DNA of 12,260 bases. It comes from Fibrobacteria bacterium GUT77. Lineage in GTDB: Bacteria > Fibrobacterota > Chitinivibrionia > Chitinivibrionales > Chitinispirillaceae. Shown here piece after piece: positions 1 through 8,275 of the stretch (position 1 is the stretch's first letter; each line of letters starts with the position of its first letter). Where the stretch lies: contig LIUJ01000101.1 of assembly GCA_001462255.1 (NCBI GenBank), forward strand, positions 1 to 12,260. The letters run 5' to 3'. A program made the position numbers and the translations under genes. The notes below the pieces were generated by a model. That model was not told the DNA's origin. It saw only the letters and a list, made by a program, of their open reading frames with translations, and ran no database searches.

Positions 1-249
1 CGTCACACCCTTGGCAAGCGGCGTGTTCTGCGAGGAAGAGTACTTTATCGCCTTTTCGTACTCACCTGCTTTCAAATACTTCGATACCCCGTTCATAAAC
101 GTACCGCTACCCGAACCGCACTTCACAAAGAGGTACCACAACCTCTCAACTATCAAACCCATTCCGCCGAAAAACAAAAACAGAATGATCCACATACACC
201 AGCTACCGCTCGTAAGAAAGCCGTCTAACACGAACTTGTAAAGCTGCAT
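1..249 (-). CDS. MotA/TolQ/ExbB proton channel family protein, N-terminal part (cut by window edge)
   Basis: Only the first 83 codons are in the window; the frame is open through base 1. The start ATG (247-249) has an AAAGGAG Shine-Dalgarno 7 bases upstream, so this start is well supported. Residues about 14-40 form one strongly hydrophobic helix (key stretch MWIILFLFFGGMGLIVERL). It ends in the VERLWYL signature typical of the first transmembrane helix of ExbB/TolQ/MotA-like channels. It is followed by a cytoplasmic-type segment with a small-helix motif (YLKAGEYEKAIKYSSS) seen in many ExbB homologues. Members of this family form the inner-membrane channel that uses the proton gradient to drive a partner (ExbD/TolR, then TonB/TolA). 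The polar helices that would line the pore lie outside the window, so TolQ and ExbB cannot be separated. It lies 172 bases downstream of the large TPR gene on the same strand. Confidence 0.82.
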   Translation of the reverse strand, partial: MQLYKFVLDGFLTSGSWCMWIILFLFFGGMGLIVERLWYLFVKCGSGSGTFMNGVSKYLKAGEYEKAIKYSSSQNTPLAKGVT

Positions 250-352
250 TTTGAAACTCCTTTCACTTAATGATAAAGTGACGTTTGGTTGTTATTGTTA
301 AAAAACTCCGCTTATCCGGGTTGCCCCAACGTTAAAAACCCTCCTATATAAA

Positions 353-361
353 ATTATATCA
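353..361 (-). promoter_or_regulatory. Putative extended -10 promoter for the proton-channel gene
   Basis: On the minus strand this reads TGATATAAT, a perfect TGn extended -10 plus TATAAT hexamer. The -35 position (17-base spacing, 376-381) reads GTGCAT and is poor, which is tolerated by extended -10 promoters. A start near 346 would give a leader of about 97 bases before the ATG at 249. This suggests the channel gene can be transcribed separately from the upstream TPR genes. The consensus applied is the sigma-70 one; promoters of this phylum may differ. Confidence 0.4.
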
Positions 362-388
362 TACCACAACCGATAATGCACTATATTT

Positions 389-419
389 TACAAATTTTTT
401 TTGTACGACACAACCGTAC
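389..419. repeat. Two overlapping small inverted repeats after the large TPR gene
   Basis: Plus-strand arms TACAAA (389-394) and TTTGTA (400-405) flank TTTTT. Arms GTACG (403-407) and CGTAC (415-419) flank a 7-base loop. The two hairpins share bases 403-405, so both cannot form fully at once. They begin 2 bases past the TPR stop codon. On the minus strand, the direction of transcription, the run is A-rich and no U-tract follows a GC stem, so this is not a standard intrinsic terminator. Confidence 0.4.
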
Positions 420-421
420 CG

Positions 422-3400
422 TCAAGACCCCGATTTTGCCTTCAAATCGCTTACTTTTTGCTCCTCAAGAGCAATATTCCTTTCCGCCTCCATCTGTATA
501 CGGTTCAACTGCTTGATCTTCTCGTCCACGCTGATGTCCCTCTTAACGATATCGTCGATACGACGCATCCCGCGGTCAAACTCGGGATCGCGGCCCTTCG
601 GCGCGATCTCCCTACCCTCGGCGTCGTACTGCTTGGGTATTTCTTTGGGCTTCCACTCAACAATCTGAACGTCTTTCCACTCCGATTCGGGATTGATTAC
701 GGCAAGACGCTCACGGATACGGTCAATCCACGGACTGTTCGCGATACCTATCTCCTTAGCCAGTTTCATACCGTTTTCGTACACGGGCATCGCGGCATCC
801 TGCGCCTTCAGATAACGCTCCTCAAGCTCCATCACGTAAAACTCCCGCTCCTCCCCGGTCAGCTGCTTGGGCACCGGCGCGTTCTTGAAGAGGAGACCGA
901 CCTGTTCCAATATGTCGCCCTTCTTAAAAGCCATCTCCATCATCGCCTGCATAGACATCTCTATGTACTCGCCCTTCAAGTTCTGCTCCTTCGCCCACGC
1001 GATGTTTTGACCGAAATACTCCATGGCCTTGTCGTAATACTTGTCAAGACTCGACAATACCTTGATCTTACCGCCCATCTGCTCCTCGGCGTTACCGAAC
1101 AACGTTTGATTGGCAACGGCCTCCGCCATATCGTAGAAACCCTTACCGATCATATACGTGGCCCTCATCGTCCACTCCTCCACCCCAAGCTCAATGGCCT
1201 TGGCAAAGTACTTCGCCGGATCCTCAAGCGCCTTAGTCTTCGTCTTCACCACGCCGACCATCTCTTTCTCGTTCTTCGCGGTCAGCTTTATATCCTCAAA
1301 CTTTTTATAGTATATCTCGCCAACCCTAAAATAAGCCTCCGCAACGTTGGCTACGTCTATATCGCTCGTCTTGCTGTACTGCTCGTATACCTTTATGGCC
1401 TTGTTGTAGTTGGTCTCGGACTCCTTGTAATTTTGCATATTGAAATACGCGTTCCCCGCCTTAACAAGCGCCTGTACCTGCTTATAACGGTCGGCGGTGT
1501 ACTTATCGGCATAATCGGAGAACGAGTTGGCCATCTTACCGAACTCCTCCAACTTTTCGTAGCACAAGCCTATCGAAAAGAACGCCTCGGAGGCAAACTC
1601 GCTACTCGGGTAGCGGCTGGCCATCGTCTCGTACACGTTGATGGCGTTGTGGTAGTGCTTGCCCTTCTCAAAGATAAGACCCGCGTTATAAAGCGCCTGC
1701 GGCGTCTTGGGATCGTTCGCGTACCGCTCATAAATAAGCTCAAACATCTTACCGGCCATATCGTACTGACCCATCTTTTGGTAACACTCCGAAGCCGACG
1801 ACAAGCTCGGTATGGCAAACTCCGCCTTAGGTATTTGGTTCGCCGCGGTCAGATAAACTTGCGCCGCGCGGTCGTTCTTGCCGTTCTTCTTATAATTCTC
1901 GGCGGCTCGTATAAACGAACTCTCCCGCAACGACCCCTTGGGGAACCTATCCGTCAACTGCTCGAATATGGCGGCCGCCTTATCGTAATCCTTCATCTCC
2001 TCATAGCACACACCCGCCTCAAACCACCCCTTTTCGGCGACCTTGCCCTCACGAAACTCACCCACAATGGCTTGGAACGCGGCGGCCGCGCCGGCGAGGT
2101 TACCGGATTTTTTCATATTCTCGGCGTTACGGTACATAGCGCCGGCGGCAAGCTCGTTGATCTCTTCGTAATCTTTCGTGTCACGCGGAGTTCTCGACAA
2201 CAGCGTCTTAAAGGTTTGCATCGCCAAATCAAATTGATTGTTGCTCGAATAGCTGGTACCAAGCATACGAGCGGCGTTATTGGCAATCTTCGCGTTCGGG
2301 TACTGATCCACAACCATCTTAAACGCCGTTACGGCCTCCCCGAAATTCTTTCCGCCGAAGTGAATATTACCCGCCAAATACAACGCGTCGGCGGCATTTT
2401 GGCTCTGCGGGAAACGCCGCTGGAACACCATACAGTAATCAAGCAACTTTTTGGTGGAGGGCAACCCGTAAGACTTATCCTCACTTATCCCCTCCTTGGC
2501 CATCTCCTTCTTACGACACATATCCAAAGCCACGATAACGTTGTATCCGGCGTCTTCTTGAGAAATGGATATCGGGTTTGTCTTGTCGCCCTTAGACGCC
2601 TTCAACTTCTCAAGCTCCTCGGCTTCCATACCCAAGGTATCAACGTCATTGACATAAGCCGGATACTTTGACACGTCCTCCTCGGCCACAAACCTATAGT
2701 TGTCGGCGGCCTTTTCGCATTCACCCATATTGTTGTATATTTCCGCCACATTGTATTTGTACTCAAACACCCGCCACTTGTCGTCCGGGAACTTGGCAAA
2801 AAATTCGTTGTAGCGCTTCATCGCTTTATCGTAAGAGGCCTTGTCCTTCTTTTTTTGACCTTCGCCGTGGTAGTAGAGAGCAATATCCCCAAGCGCTCTA
2901 CGAACGCTTCCCTTGGCGATATCTATAACCTTCCGCTCCTTAGAGTTTGCCGTATACCATTTACTACCCTCCCCATAGTCGTCAACAAGGCTTTCACGTT
3001 CTTTGTTGGCCTTCTCATACTCCTTTTTAACCACATAACACTCAATAAGGCGATGCCGGGCAAGCGGAGCCTCTTTATACATGGGATACTTCTTAAGCGC
3101 GCCCTCAAGCGCCAAAATCGCGGCGTCCCATTGGCCGTGGTCGCGGTTTTTAGCGCCAACCATATAGATTACCTGCGGTTCGTAGGATTTGCCGGAATTT
3201 TTCTTAAAGAACTTTATGGCCTCATCCACGCCGTTGGGCATATCGGAGAAGGAGATCGCCATATACTCAAGCGCCATTTCGCGAAACTCTTTCTTTTGGT
3301 ATTTGTTGGCGTCGCACTGCTCGACGTAGTCGTTAAAATACTCAACCGCTTTGTCAAAATCACCGGTGTTGTAAGCGCACTCCGCCAAACGATAGTGGTT

Positions 3401-4117
3401 CATTTCCCAGGAAACAATGTCGATTTGATCCTTCTTAACCTTTTTGAAATGCTCGTATGCCTTATTGAAGTTGTTGTCCATAAACGCGAGCTCACCCAAG
3501 CGAAACTGCGCGGCGGACACGCGCGGGCTGTTCGGGAAACGTTGCGACAACTGCTCAAGAATAATGCGAGCCGTATCCAAATGTCCGGCCACAAGGTAAT
3601 TTTGACTCATTTGGTAGTAGGCTTCCGGCAATTTGGGAAAGTTCGGATACTCCCTGGAGAGTTGCCAATACATTTTCAGCGACTTCGAGTAATCGGGAAT
3701 AGGCGGCGCCGGCGGCGTACCGCGACCGGTGCGGTCGTACTGCTTCATAGCCTCCGCGTGTTGCTCCGATGCCTTGCCGAAATTGTCGCGCCCCTGGTCG
3801 TAATAAAGCGATCCGAGCGTATACATAACGTCGGCGCAACGATCGCTCTTTTTTACGGCGCAACCGTCCAAAAGCCTCTCATACTTCGTAATGATCGCCT
3901 CCAAATCGGCACCCTGAGGCCTATTGGCGTCCGCCGCTTTCATCCGATTGGCTTGTTCCTGCTGCTTTTTCTGCTCAAGCGCCCGGATCTGAGCCTCAAT
4001 CTCCTCCTTAGTCTTCTTCTTTTGCGCAAACGCGGGAAGCGCCGCCCCACAGAACAACACGCCTATAACGGCGGCCATCAAAACTGCCTTAAATCTCAAC
4101 CCAAAGCCTTTCCTCAT
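422..4117 (-). CDS. Large secreted TPR-repeat protein (1231 aa), periplasmic scaffold candidate
   Basis: The ATG at 4117 is chosen over an in-frame ATG at 4177 because an AAGGAG Shine-Dalgarno sits 8 bases upstream and the signal peptide then starts at residue 1. The signal peptide has a basic n-region, the core VLMAAVIGVLFCGAALP and cleavage after AFA. Residues about 32-65 are charged and probably helical (KKKTKEEIEAQIRALEQKK). From about 70 to 1000 the protein is made of degenerate TPR helix pairs, for example AYYQMSQNYLVAGHLDTAR, ALYLAGNIHFGGKNFGEAV, GWFEAGVCYEEMKDYDKAA and ALYNAGLIFEKGKHYHNAI. Many units end in the FP or YP turn (RFPNSP, QYPNAK, RFPKGS, RYPSSE) typical of CpoB/YbgF- and BamD-like periplasmic TPRs. 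The C-terminus (about 1195-1231) is a likely coiled coil. There is no lipobox, so it is probably soluble in the periplasm. It follows the barrel-TPR gene by 78 bases and precedes the proton-channel gene, suggesting a scaffold in a trans-envelope complex. The exact role is unknown. Confidence 0.85.
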   Translation of the reverse strand: MRKGFGLRFKAVLMAAVIGVLFCGAALPAFAQKKKTKEEIEAQIRALEQKKQQEQANRMKAADANRPQGADLEAIITKYERLLDGCAVKKSDRCADVMYTLGSLYYDQGRDNFGKASEQHAEAMKQYDRTGRGTPPAPPIPDYSKSLKMYWQLSREYPNFPKLPEAYYQMSQNYLVAGHLDTARIILEQLSQRFPNSPRVSAAQFRLGELAFMDNNFNKAYEHFKKVKKDQIDIVSWEMNHYRLAECAYNTGDFDKAVEYFNDYVEQCDANKYQKKEFREMALEYMAISFSDMPNGVDEAIKFFKKNSGKSYEPQVIYMVGAKNRDHGQWDAAILALEGALKKYPMYKEAPLARHRLIECYVVKKEYEKANKERESLVDDYGEGSKWYTANSKERKVIDIAKGSVRRALGDIALYYHGEGQKKKDKASYDKAMKRYNEFFAKFPDDKWRVFEYKYNVAEIYNNMGECEKAADNYRFVAEEDVSKYPAYVNDVDTLGMEAEELEKLKASKGDKTNPISISQEDAGYNVIVALDMCRKKEMAKEGISEDKSYGLPSTKKLLDYCMVFQRRFPQSQNAADALYLAGNIHFGGKNFGEAVTAFKMVVDQYPNAKIANNAARMLGTSYSSNNQFDLAMQTFKTLLSRTPRDTKDYEEINELAAGAMYRNAENMKKSGNLAGAAAAFQAIVGEFREGKVAEKGWFEAGVCYEEMKDYDKAAAIFEQLTDRFPKGSLRESSFIRAAENYKKNGKNDRAAQVYLTAANQIPKAEFAIPSLSSASECYQKMGQYDMAGKMFELIYERYANDPKTPQALYNAGLIFEKGKHYHNAINVYETMASRYPSSEFASEAFFSIGLCYEKLEEFGKMANSFSDYADKYTADRYKQVQALVKAGNAYFNMQNYKESETNYNKAIKVYEQYSKTSDIDVANVAEAYFRVGEIYYKKFEDIKLTAKNEKEMVGVVKTKTKALEDPAKYFAKAIELGVEEWTMRATYMIGKGFYDMAEAVANQTLFGNAEEQMGGKIKVLSSLDKYYDKAMEYFGQNIAWAKEQNLKGEYIEMSMQAMMEMAFKKGDILEQVGLLFKNAPVPKQLTGEEREFYVMELEERYLKAQDAAMPVYENGMKLAKEIGIANSPWIDRIRERLAVINPESEWKDVQIVEWKPKEIPKQYDAEGREIAPKGRDPEFDRGMRRIDDIVKRDISVDEKIKQLNRIQMEAERNIALEEQKVSDLKAKSGS

Positions 4118-4125
4118 AACAACTT

Positions 4126-4130
4126 CTCCT
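4126..4130 (-). promoter_or_regulatory. Ribosome binding site that sets the TPR gene start
   Basis: The minus strand reads AGGAG, within AAAAAAGGAG, 8 bases before the ATG at 4117. The earlier in-frame ATG at 4177 has only a weak GGTGAG-like sequence before it. Starting there would add 20 polar and basic residues in front of a complete signal peptide. Confidence 0.7.
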
Positions 4131-4195
4131 TTTTTGGCATATTTTTTTAACATATTCTTTGCTTTTAACCGAAACATTCGCTCACCGCCCCACCG

Positions 4196-6634
4196 TTACT
4201 CGGATTCCTCCAACTGCTTTCTCAACTTCTCTATCTCCGCGTCTATCTTGCCCTCCGCCCCGGCGCCTTTCTGCATTTCCTTCACCGCCCTACTACTGTT
4301 AATCAACCTCGTCGCCTTAGCCAACGCGAAAGTCGCGTCCTCTATAATTCGCTCCTTGCTCATAAAGAAATTTCTGTGCGATTTCTCCAACATCCTATAG
4401 TCAAAAAATTCTTTATGCTCCTTGGCAAACCTCTCGTACCCCTTCTGCAACTCAGGCCTTTCCTCAACGGAACGCGGCGTGGGTTTCCTCATCGCGTTCT
4501 TCTTGATCTTGTCGGCCGTAGGCGCGAAAGCCTCCATTTCGCTATCGTACTGCACCTTACGCGTCGCTACATCCTCGCTTGTAAGAAATTTTCCGTTTGC
4601 CGTCTCCAAACACTTCTCAAAAATCGGAACAGCGCCCTCATAACGCCTCTGTTGCATAAGCGTATAACCCCTAACCAAGTGCGCCTCCGGAACGAACGGC
4701 GACTTGGGATGCATTGAGATTATCTTGTCAGCCTTTTGAAAAGCGAGTTGCGGCTGGCCGGCTTTAATCCACGCCCACGCCGTACCCAAAAGAGCTTCGT
4801 CTCCAAACGGGGACGCGCCCTCGGGAACCATACTGTAAGCCTCCACCGCTTCACGCAACCTACCCTTGCCGTCCGCGCCCTGCGATTCATAGTATATGTG
4901 CCCCAACTTCACCGCGGCGGCGTTCTGCAAGAAGTCGTCAGCCTTTTTTGACGTGGTGTCCTCCACTATGCGACGCAAATTCTGTATGGCGACCTGCTCC
5001 CTATCGGCATGGTAGTTTATAACCGAGAGCGTGTATAGGGCATACAGATACGACCTGTCGGTGGGCTTCACCTTCTCAAAGTGCTCTTTGGCCGCCTCCT
5101 CGTTACCGCGGGCAAACTCTATCTCGCCGGCAAGATACTCCGCCTCACCTACAATTTCGCTCTCAGGATAGAGATTTATAATGAACGAGTGATTCCTCAT
5201 AGCCTCTTCGTAATTGTCCTCACGATAGTCTAAACTCATTATGCCGTAGAGATAGTTGGCGCGCATATCGGAGGTCGTATACTCCTCAAGCGCGTCCTTA
5301 AACACCTCGCGGGCGGTATTGTTCATATACAACTCTTTGTAACAATCACCCATATAATAGACGGCCTTGTCGTTGAGGAAGAACGTAGGGTAGAGCGACA
5401 TCAACTTACCGTACGCAAACGACGCCTCCCAATACTTGCCGGCCGTATACAACCGCATAGCCTGCTGGTAGACATCCATGGGAGCCACTACCAACTTGTC
5501 GTAGAGTCTCTTGGACTCCTTTTGCTCGCGCGTCCGGCCAAAATCCGCCGAGGCGCGTAACATCATAACAAGCCCGCGCTCATCGTCCATACTCGCGGAG
5601 TTTTCCAAGAAGCTGTAGCCGAAGTTGTAGTCGATATTGAGGTAATTGATCATCTCCGGTAACGGGTAAAGGAAATTGTAGTTGAAACCCAAGTAGGGTA
5701 TGTTATTGTTGGTCCACCCGCCTTTGAACCATATCTGCGGTATGAACATATATTTGACGTGCAATCCCCAGCGCACAGCGGTCGGGAACATACCGGCGAT
5801 ATCCTTTGCGTTCGGAACACTGCTGACGTCGCCGGACATAATGGCCTTCCTAAACTCATTCCACGGCAGAGCGGCGAAAATATCCCTAAACGCGTTGTCT
5901 ATCAATATTTCGAAGCTCGCCACCAAATTGTCGTTGAGCCCGCTGTAACGCACGCCCATACGAGCGCGTGACACCGTGATGAGATCGGTGGGCGTTACCG
6001 TAAAATTAGGATTACCCTCCAAATCAAACTCCCACGGCGTCTGTGTAGGCAGGATGTCTTGAGCGTTTAGGCTTATGCCTATATCGCCGTACTGGTAGTG
6101 GTCAAGCGGGTTTATGTAAACGCCTACGTCAAGCCCGGGTACCTTGGAAACGGCGTTTGTACCGAACTGCGTCTGCGTGCGCAACTTTACGTTGCCGCCG
6201 AGCATAAGCCACGGAAACACCCGCACGCCGTAGTTACCAATCACCCACAAATCTTGGTAAGACACCGTACCGGACTCATCCTCACTTTCGTTGTACTTAA
6301 CCCTCTCCATGGAATTTCGGGCGTGGAGGACGGTAATCCCCACGGTGTGGTTCAGACGCACCGGATAGAAAAAACTGAAATCTTGGTATCCCATATTGCC
6401 GCGGTCAAGCCCCCAACGGTAAAACGCCATACTCGCGTGCATTTGGTTCACTCTGTATAGAAGCGCCGGATTGACGAGCGCCGAGGTCCAGCTGTTCAAA
6501 TCCTGCGTAAAATCCGCTTGAAAGTAAGGCGCGTCGTAGCCGCCCTCACCGTCCTGCCCAACGGCAAGAACCGCGCCGAGCAATATGACGGCGGACACCA
6601 CGCGGATTGAACAAACCGATCTCTTCGTTTTCAT
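4196..6634 (-). CDS. PorV/FadL-like outer-membrane barrel fused to TPR repeats (812 aa)
   Basis: The ATG at 6634 follows a GGAGG site with 10-base spacing and starts a signal peptide (core VVSAVILLGAVLAVG, cleavage near residue 27). Residues about 28-375 alternate polar and aromatic residues as in outer-membrane beta-strands. They begin with a SALVNPALL segment resembling the NPA motif of PorV/FadL-type barrels, and include strand-like stretches such as LMLGGNVKLRTQ and YNFGYSFLE. From about 385 to 690 come TPR units, for example AMRLYTAGKYWEASFAYGKL and YTLMQQRRYEGAVPIFEKCL. The last 100 residues are charged and helical (KIDAEIEKLRKQLEESE), a possible coiled coil. The expected topology is a barrel in the outer membrane with the TPR tail in the periplasm. 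The gene lies 24 bases after the OmpA gene and 78 bases before the second TPR gene, so co-transcription is likely. The barrel family is assigned by eye; a UPF0164-type or other FadL-superfamily barrel is possible. No T9SS sorting domain is seen. Confidence 0.75.
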   Translation of the reverse strand: MKTKRSVCSIRVVSAVILLGAVLAVGQDGEGGYDAPYFQADFTQDLNSWTSALVNPALLYRVNQMHASMAFYRWGLDRGNMGYQDFSFFYPVRLNHTVGITVLHARNSMERVKYNESEDESGTVSYQDLWVIGNYGVRVFPWLMLGGNVKLRTQTQFGTNAVSKVPGLDVGVYINPLDHYQYGDIGISLNAQDILPTQTPWEFDLEGNPNFTVTPTDLITVSRARMGVRYSGLNDNLVASFEILIDNAFRDIFAALPWNEFRKAIMSGDVSSVPNAKDIAGMFPTAVRWGLHVKYMFIPQIWFKGGWTNNNIPYLGFNYNFLYPLPEMINYLNIDYNFGYSFLENSASMDDERGLVMMLRASADFGRTREQKESKRLYDKLVVAPMDVYQQAMRLYTAGKYWEASFAYGKLMSLYPTFFLNDKAVYYMGDCYKELYMNNTAREVFKDALEEYTTSDMRANYLYGIMSLDYREDNYEEAMRNHSFIINLYPESEIVGEAEYLAGEIEFARGNEEAAKEHFEKVKPTDRSYLYALYTLSVINYHADREQVAIQNLRRIVEDTTSKKADDFLQNAAAVKLGHIYYESQGADGKGRLREAVEAYSMVPEGASPFGDEALLGTAWAWIKAGQPQLAFQKADKIISMHPKSPFVPEAHLVRGYTLMQQRRYEGAVPIFEKCLETANGKFLTSEDVATRKVQYDSEMEAFAPTADKIKKNAMRKPTPRSVEERPELQKGYERFAKEHKEFFDYRMLEKSHRNFFMSKERIIEDATFALAKATRLINSSRAVKEMQKGAGAEGKIDAEIEKLRKQLEESE

Positions 6635-6658
6635 ATATCCACAACCTCCACAATGTTA

Positions 6659-7981
6659 TCACCGCACCGGGATAACCTCTATCCTTCTGTTAGCGGCCCG
6701 TCCATCCTCCGTACTATTAGACGCCACCGGCCGCTCCATACCGTAGCCGCGAGCGGTCATCCGATTTTTGGGGATGCCCTTGGAAACAAAATAGTTCAGC
6801 ACCGTCCTCGCCCTCTTCATAGACAACGCCTTATTGGCATCCTCGTCGCCCATATTGTCCGTATGGCCGGCAATCTCTACCCGCAAATCGGTATAATAGG
6901 CCAAACTTTCGTAAACTTGGTCCAGCGCCGAGTACGACTCCGACGTAAGCTGATCGCTACCCTCCCAAAAATTTACGCCCTGCAACAGTATGGGCCCCGT
7001 AATAGGCGTCGGCGCACTACCGTAACTCGGCGCGGCATACGACGTTTCATTAGACTGCGACGACGAAGACGAGGACGACGGACCGAAGTATTGGTCCAAC
7101 TCGCTGGACGCCTTCTCCTTCTCCGATAGGGGCGCCACGGCAACCACTTCCTCCGACAAACCTATGTCCGCCCCCTCCTCACCCTTGCCTTTGCACGGAG
7201 AACCCGACCTGACATTGTAGTTGTGGCGCGGGAAGCCGGCCCCCACAAACTGCGGATCGACGGATATATTTTGCTGGCGCGTAGTTTCGTTGTCCATATT
7301 GCCGCTGAACGGCAACCGGTTGGCGTAAATATCGTTACCCACGAGCCGCGATTTGAGCGCGTCCGGCCCGGCGAAAACCCCGTATTGTTTGTTGCCGTAT
7401 ATTATATTGTTGCGGATCAAAACCTCCGTACGGTTGGCGCAGAAGATACCGCTGTAGCCGTTTTCCATGATCACGTTGTGAGCTATGGAGGTACGCGTCC
7501 CGCGCACCGATTCGAGGAATATCCCCGTCCATTCGTTCCGGTAGACCACGTTATTGGTGATGTCGGGTAAAGAAACGAGGGCGTGGATGCCCGTACCCTT
7601 ATTATCTATAATAACATTGTTCGTAATTACCGGTCTTGTGTTCTTGCACAGCACTCCCGTCCGCCCGTTGCGGATTGTAAAACCGGTAAGGACGGCCCCG
7701 TCCGCCCCGGTGACGGCCGGCCCACGACGACGCCCGTCGATGATCGTCGACTTTTTGTCCTGTCCCATCAGTACGACATCGTCGACCATGGCGACATTCT
7801 CGTAGTACACGCCGTTACGAACGTAGACCGTATCCCCCTCGGTAGCCTCGCCAAGCGCCGCCTGTATGGTTGGAAAGTCCTTGGGGACACTTATCCTTTT
7901 CTGCGCGGATGCGCAAACGATAGCCGCGGCAAGGAACAAACAAGCCGTCCACACCCGCCGTTTATTTGGAGATATAGTCAT
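6659..7981 (-). CDS. Right-handed beta-helix protein with C-terminal OmpA peptidoglycan-binding domain (440 aa)
   Basis: The ATG at 7981 is preferred to an in-frame TTG at 8047 because it begins a clean signal peptide (core VWTACLFLAAAIVCASA, then QKR). No strong Shine-Dalgarno precedes it. Residues about 28-260 are a right-handed parallel beta-helix. They open with ISVPKDFPTIQAALGEATEG, typical of pectate-lyase-like/NosD folds, followed by repeats with N-N-I or N-N-V turns (ITNNVIIDNKGTGI, ITNNVVYRNEWTGI, IRNNIIYGNKQYGV). A linker with seven consecutive Ser codons (about 301-307) and a Ser/Tyr/Pro stretch leads to an OmpA/Pal domain (about 334-440). This domain has GHTDN at 372-376 and LSMKRA at 386-391. 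Asp375 and Arg390 are 15 residues apart, matching the diaminopimelate-binding Asp271/Arg286 of E. coli OmpA, so peptidoglycan binding is expected. No catalytic residues are evident in the helix; it may bind a polysaccharide or act as a scaffold. It is the first gene of the leftward operon. Confidence 0.88.
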   Translation of the reverse strand: MTISPNKRRVWTACLFLAAAIVCASAQKRISVPKDFPTIQAALGEATEGDTVYVRNGVYYENVAMVDDVVLMGQDKKSTIIDGRRRGPAVTGADGAVLTGFTIRNGRTGVLCKNTRPVITNNVIIDNKGTGIHALVSLPDITNNVVYRNEWTGIFLESVRGTRTSIAHNVIMENGYSGIFCANRTEVLIRNNIIYGNKQYGVFAGPDALKSRLVGNDIYANRLPFSGNMDNETTRQQNISVDPQFVGAGFPRHNYNVRSGSPCKGKGEEGADIGLSEEVVAVAPLSEKEKASSELDQYFGPSSSSSSSQSNETSYAAPSYGSAPTPITGPILLQGVNFWEGSDQLTSESYSALDQVYESLAYYTDLRVEIAGHTDNMGDEDANKALSMKRARTVLNYFVSKGIPKNRMTARGYGMERPVASNSTEDGRAANRRIEVIPVR

Positions 7982-8072
7982 AAACACGCCGCCCCATCGA
8001 TCTTTTCGTATCGGTTTTGACACAAACAAGTCGCTCGCCCCCCGCAACCCAAAGGGACAACCACACCTTATA

Positions 8073-8101
8073 AATCTAATAAACGCGCAACATTAAGTCA
8101 A
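8073..8101 (-). promoter_or_regulatory. Putative sigma-70-like promoter of the leftward envelope operon
   Basis: The minus strand has TTGACT (8096-8101) as -35, a 17-base spacer and TAGATT (8073-8078) as -10. Matches to consensus are 5/6 and 4/6. The start would be near 8066, giving a leader of about 85 bases before the ATG at 7981. The AT-rich, A-tract sequence just upstream (8102-8187) could serve as an UP-like element. Confidence 0.42.
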
Positions 8102-8246
8102 TAGCAAATTAAAAACACCCATAATTAATATTATCTTTTTTTTTGAAATATGCAACTTTTTTTTTATTTAATTGTTTTTTTATTTTTCGGAGGCGCTGAC
8201 TATGCATTGATTTTGTGTCGATTCTTAGCCTTTAACTTAAAAAATT

Positions 8247-8275
8247 TTGACTTTTTACCCCCCAAAAGGTATTTT
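8247..8275 (+). promoter_or_regulatory. Weak putative promoter for the MA-PD40-Omp85 gene
   Basis: TTGACT (8247-8252), a 17-base spacer and TATTTT (8270-8275) match consensus 5/6 and 4/6. Transcription would then begin close to the ATG at 8283 and give an almost leaderless message that excludes the AAAAGG at 8264-8269. If that AAAAGG is used as a Shine-Dalgarno, the promoter must lie further upstream, for example TTGATT (8207-8212) with TTTAAC (8231-8236). Confidence 0.25.

Noticed and set aside
11..241. Plus-strand 76-codon frame at the left end
   Set aside because: The minus strand here encodes the transmembrane helix of an ExbB/TolQ-like channel with a good ribosome site. The plus frame has neither.
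401..2671. Plus-strand open frame of 756 codons opposite the large TPR gene
   Set aside because: It is exactly codon-aligned with the minus-strand gene, so it stays open simply because TTA, CTA and TCA codons are rare there. It has no signal, domain or ribosome site, and its Leu/Arg/His-rich composition is what reverse-complemented codons give.
2855..4150. Plus-strand open frame of 431 codons opposite the same gene
   Set aside because: It has the same codon-aligned antisense origin. The TPR repeats and signal peptide on the minus strand are clear, and nothing supports this strand.
4118..4177. Twenty-residue N-terminal extension of the large TPR protein
   Set aside because: The ATG at 4177 has only a weak ribosome site, and the extension would place basic residues before a complete signal peptide. 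The ATG at 4117 has AAGGAG at ideal spacing.
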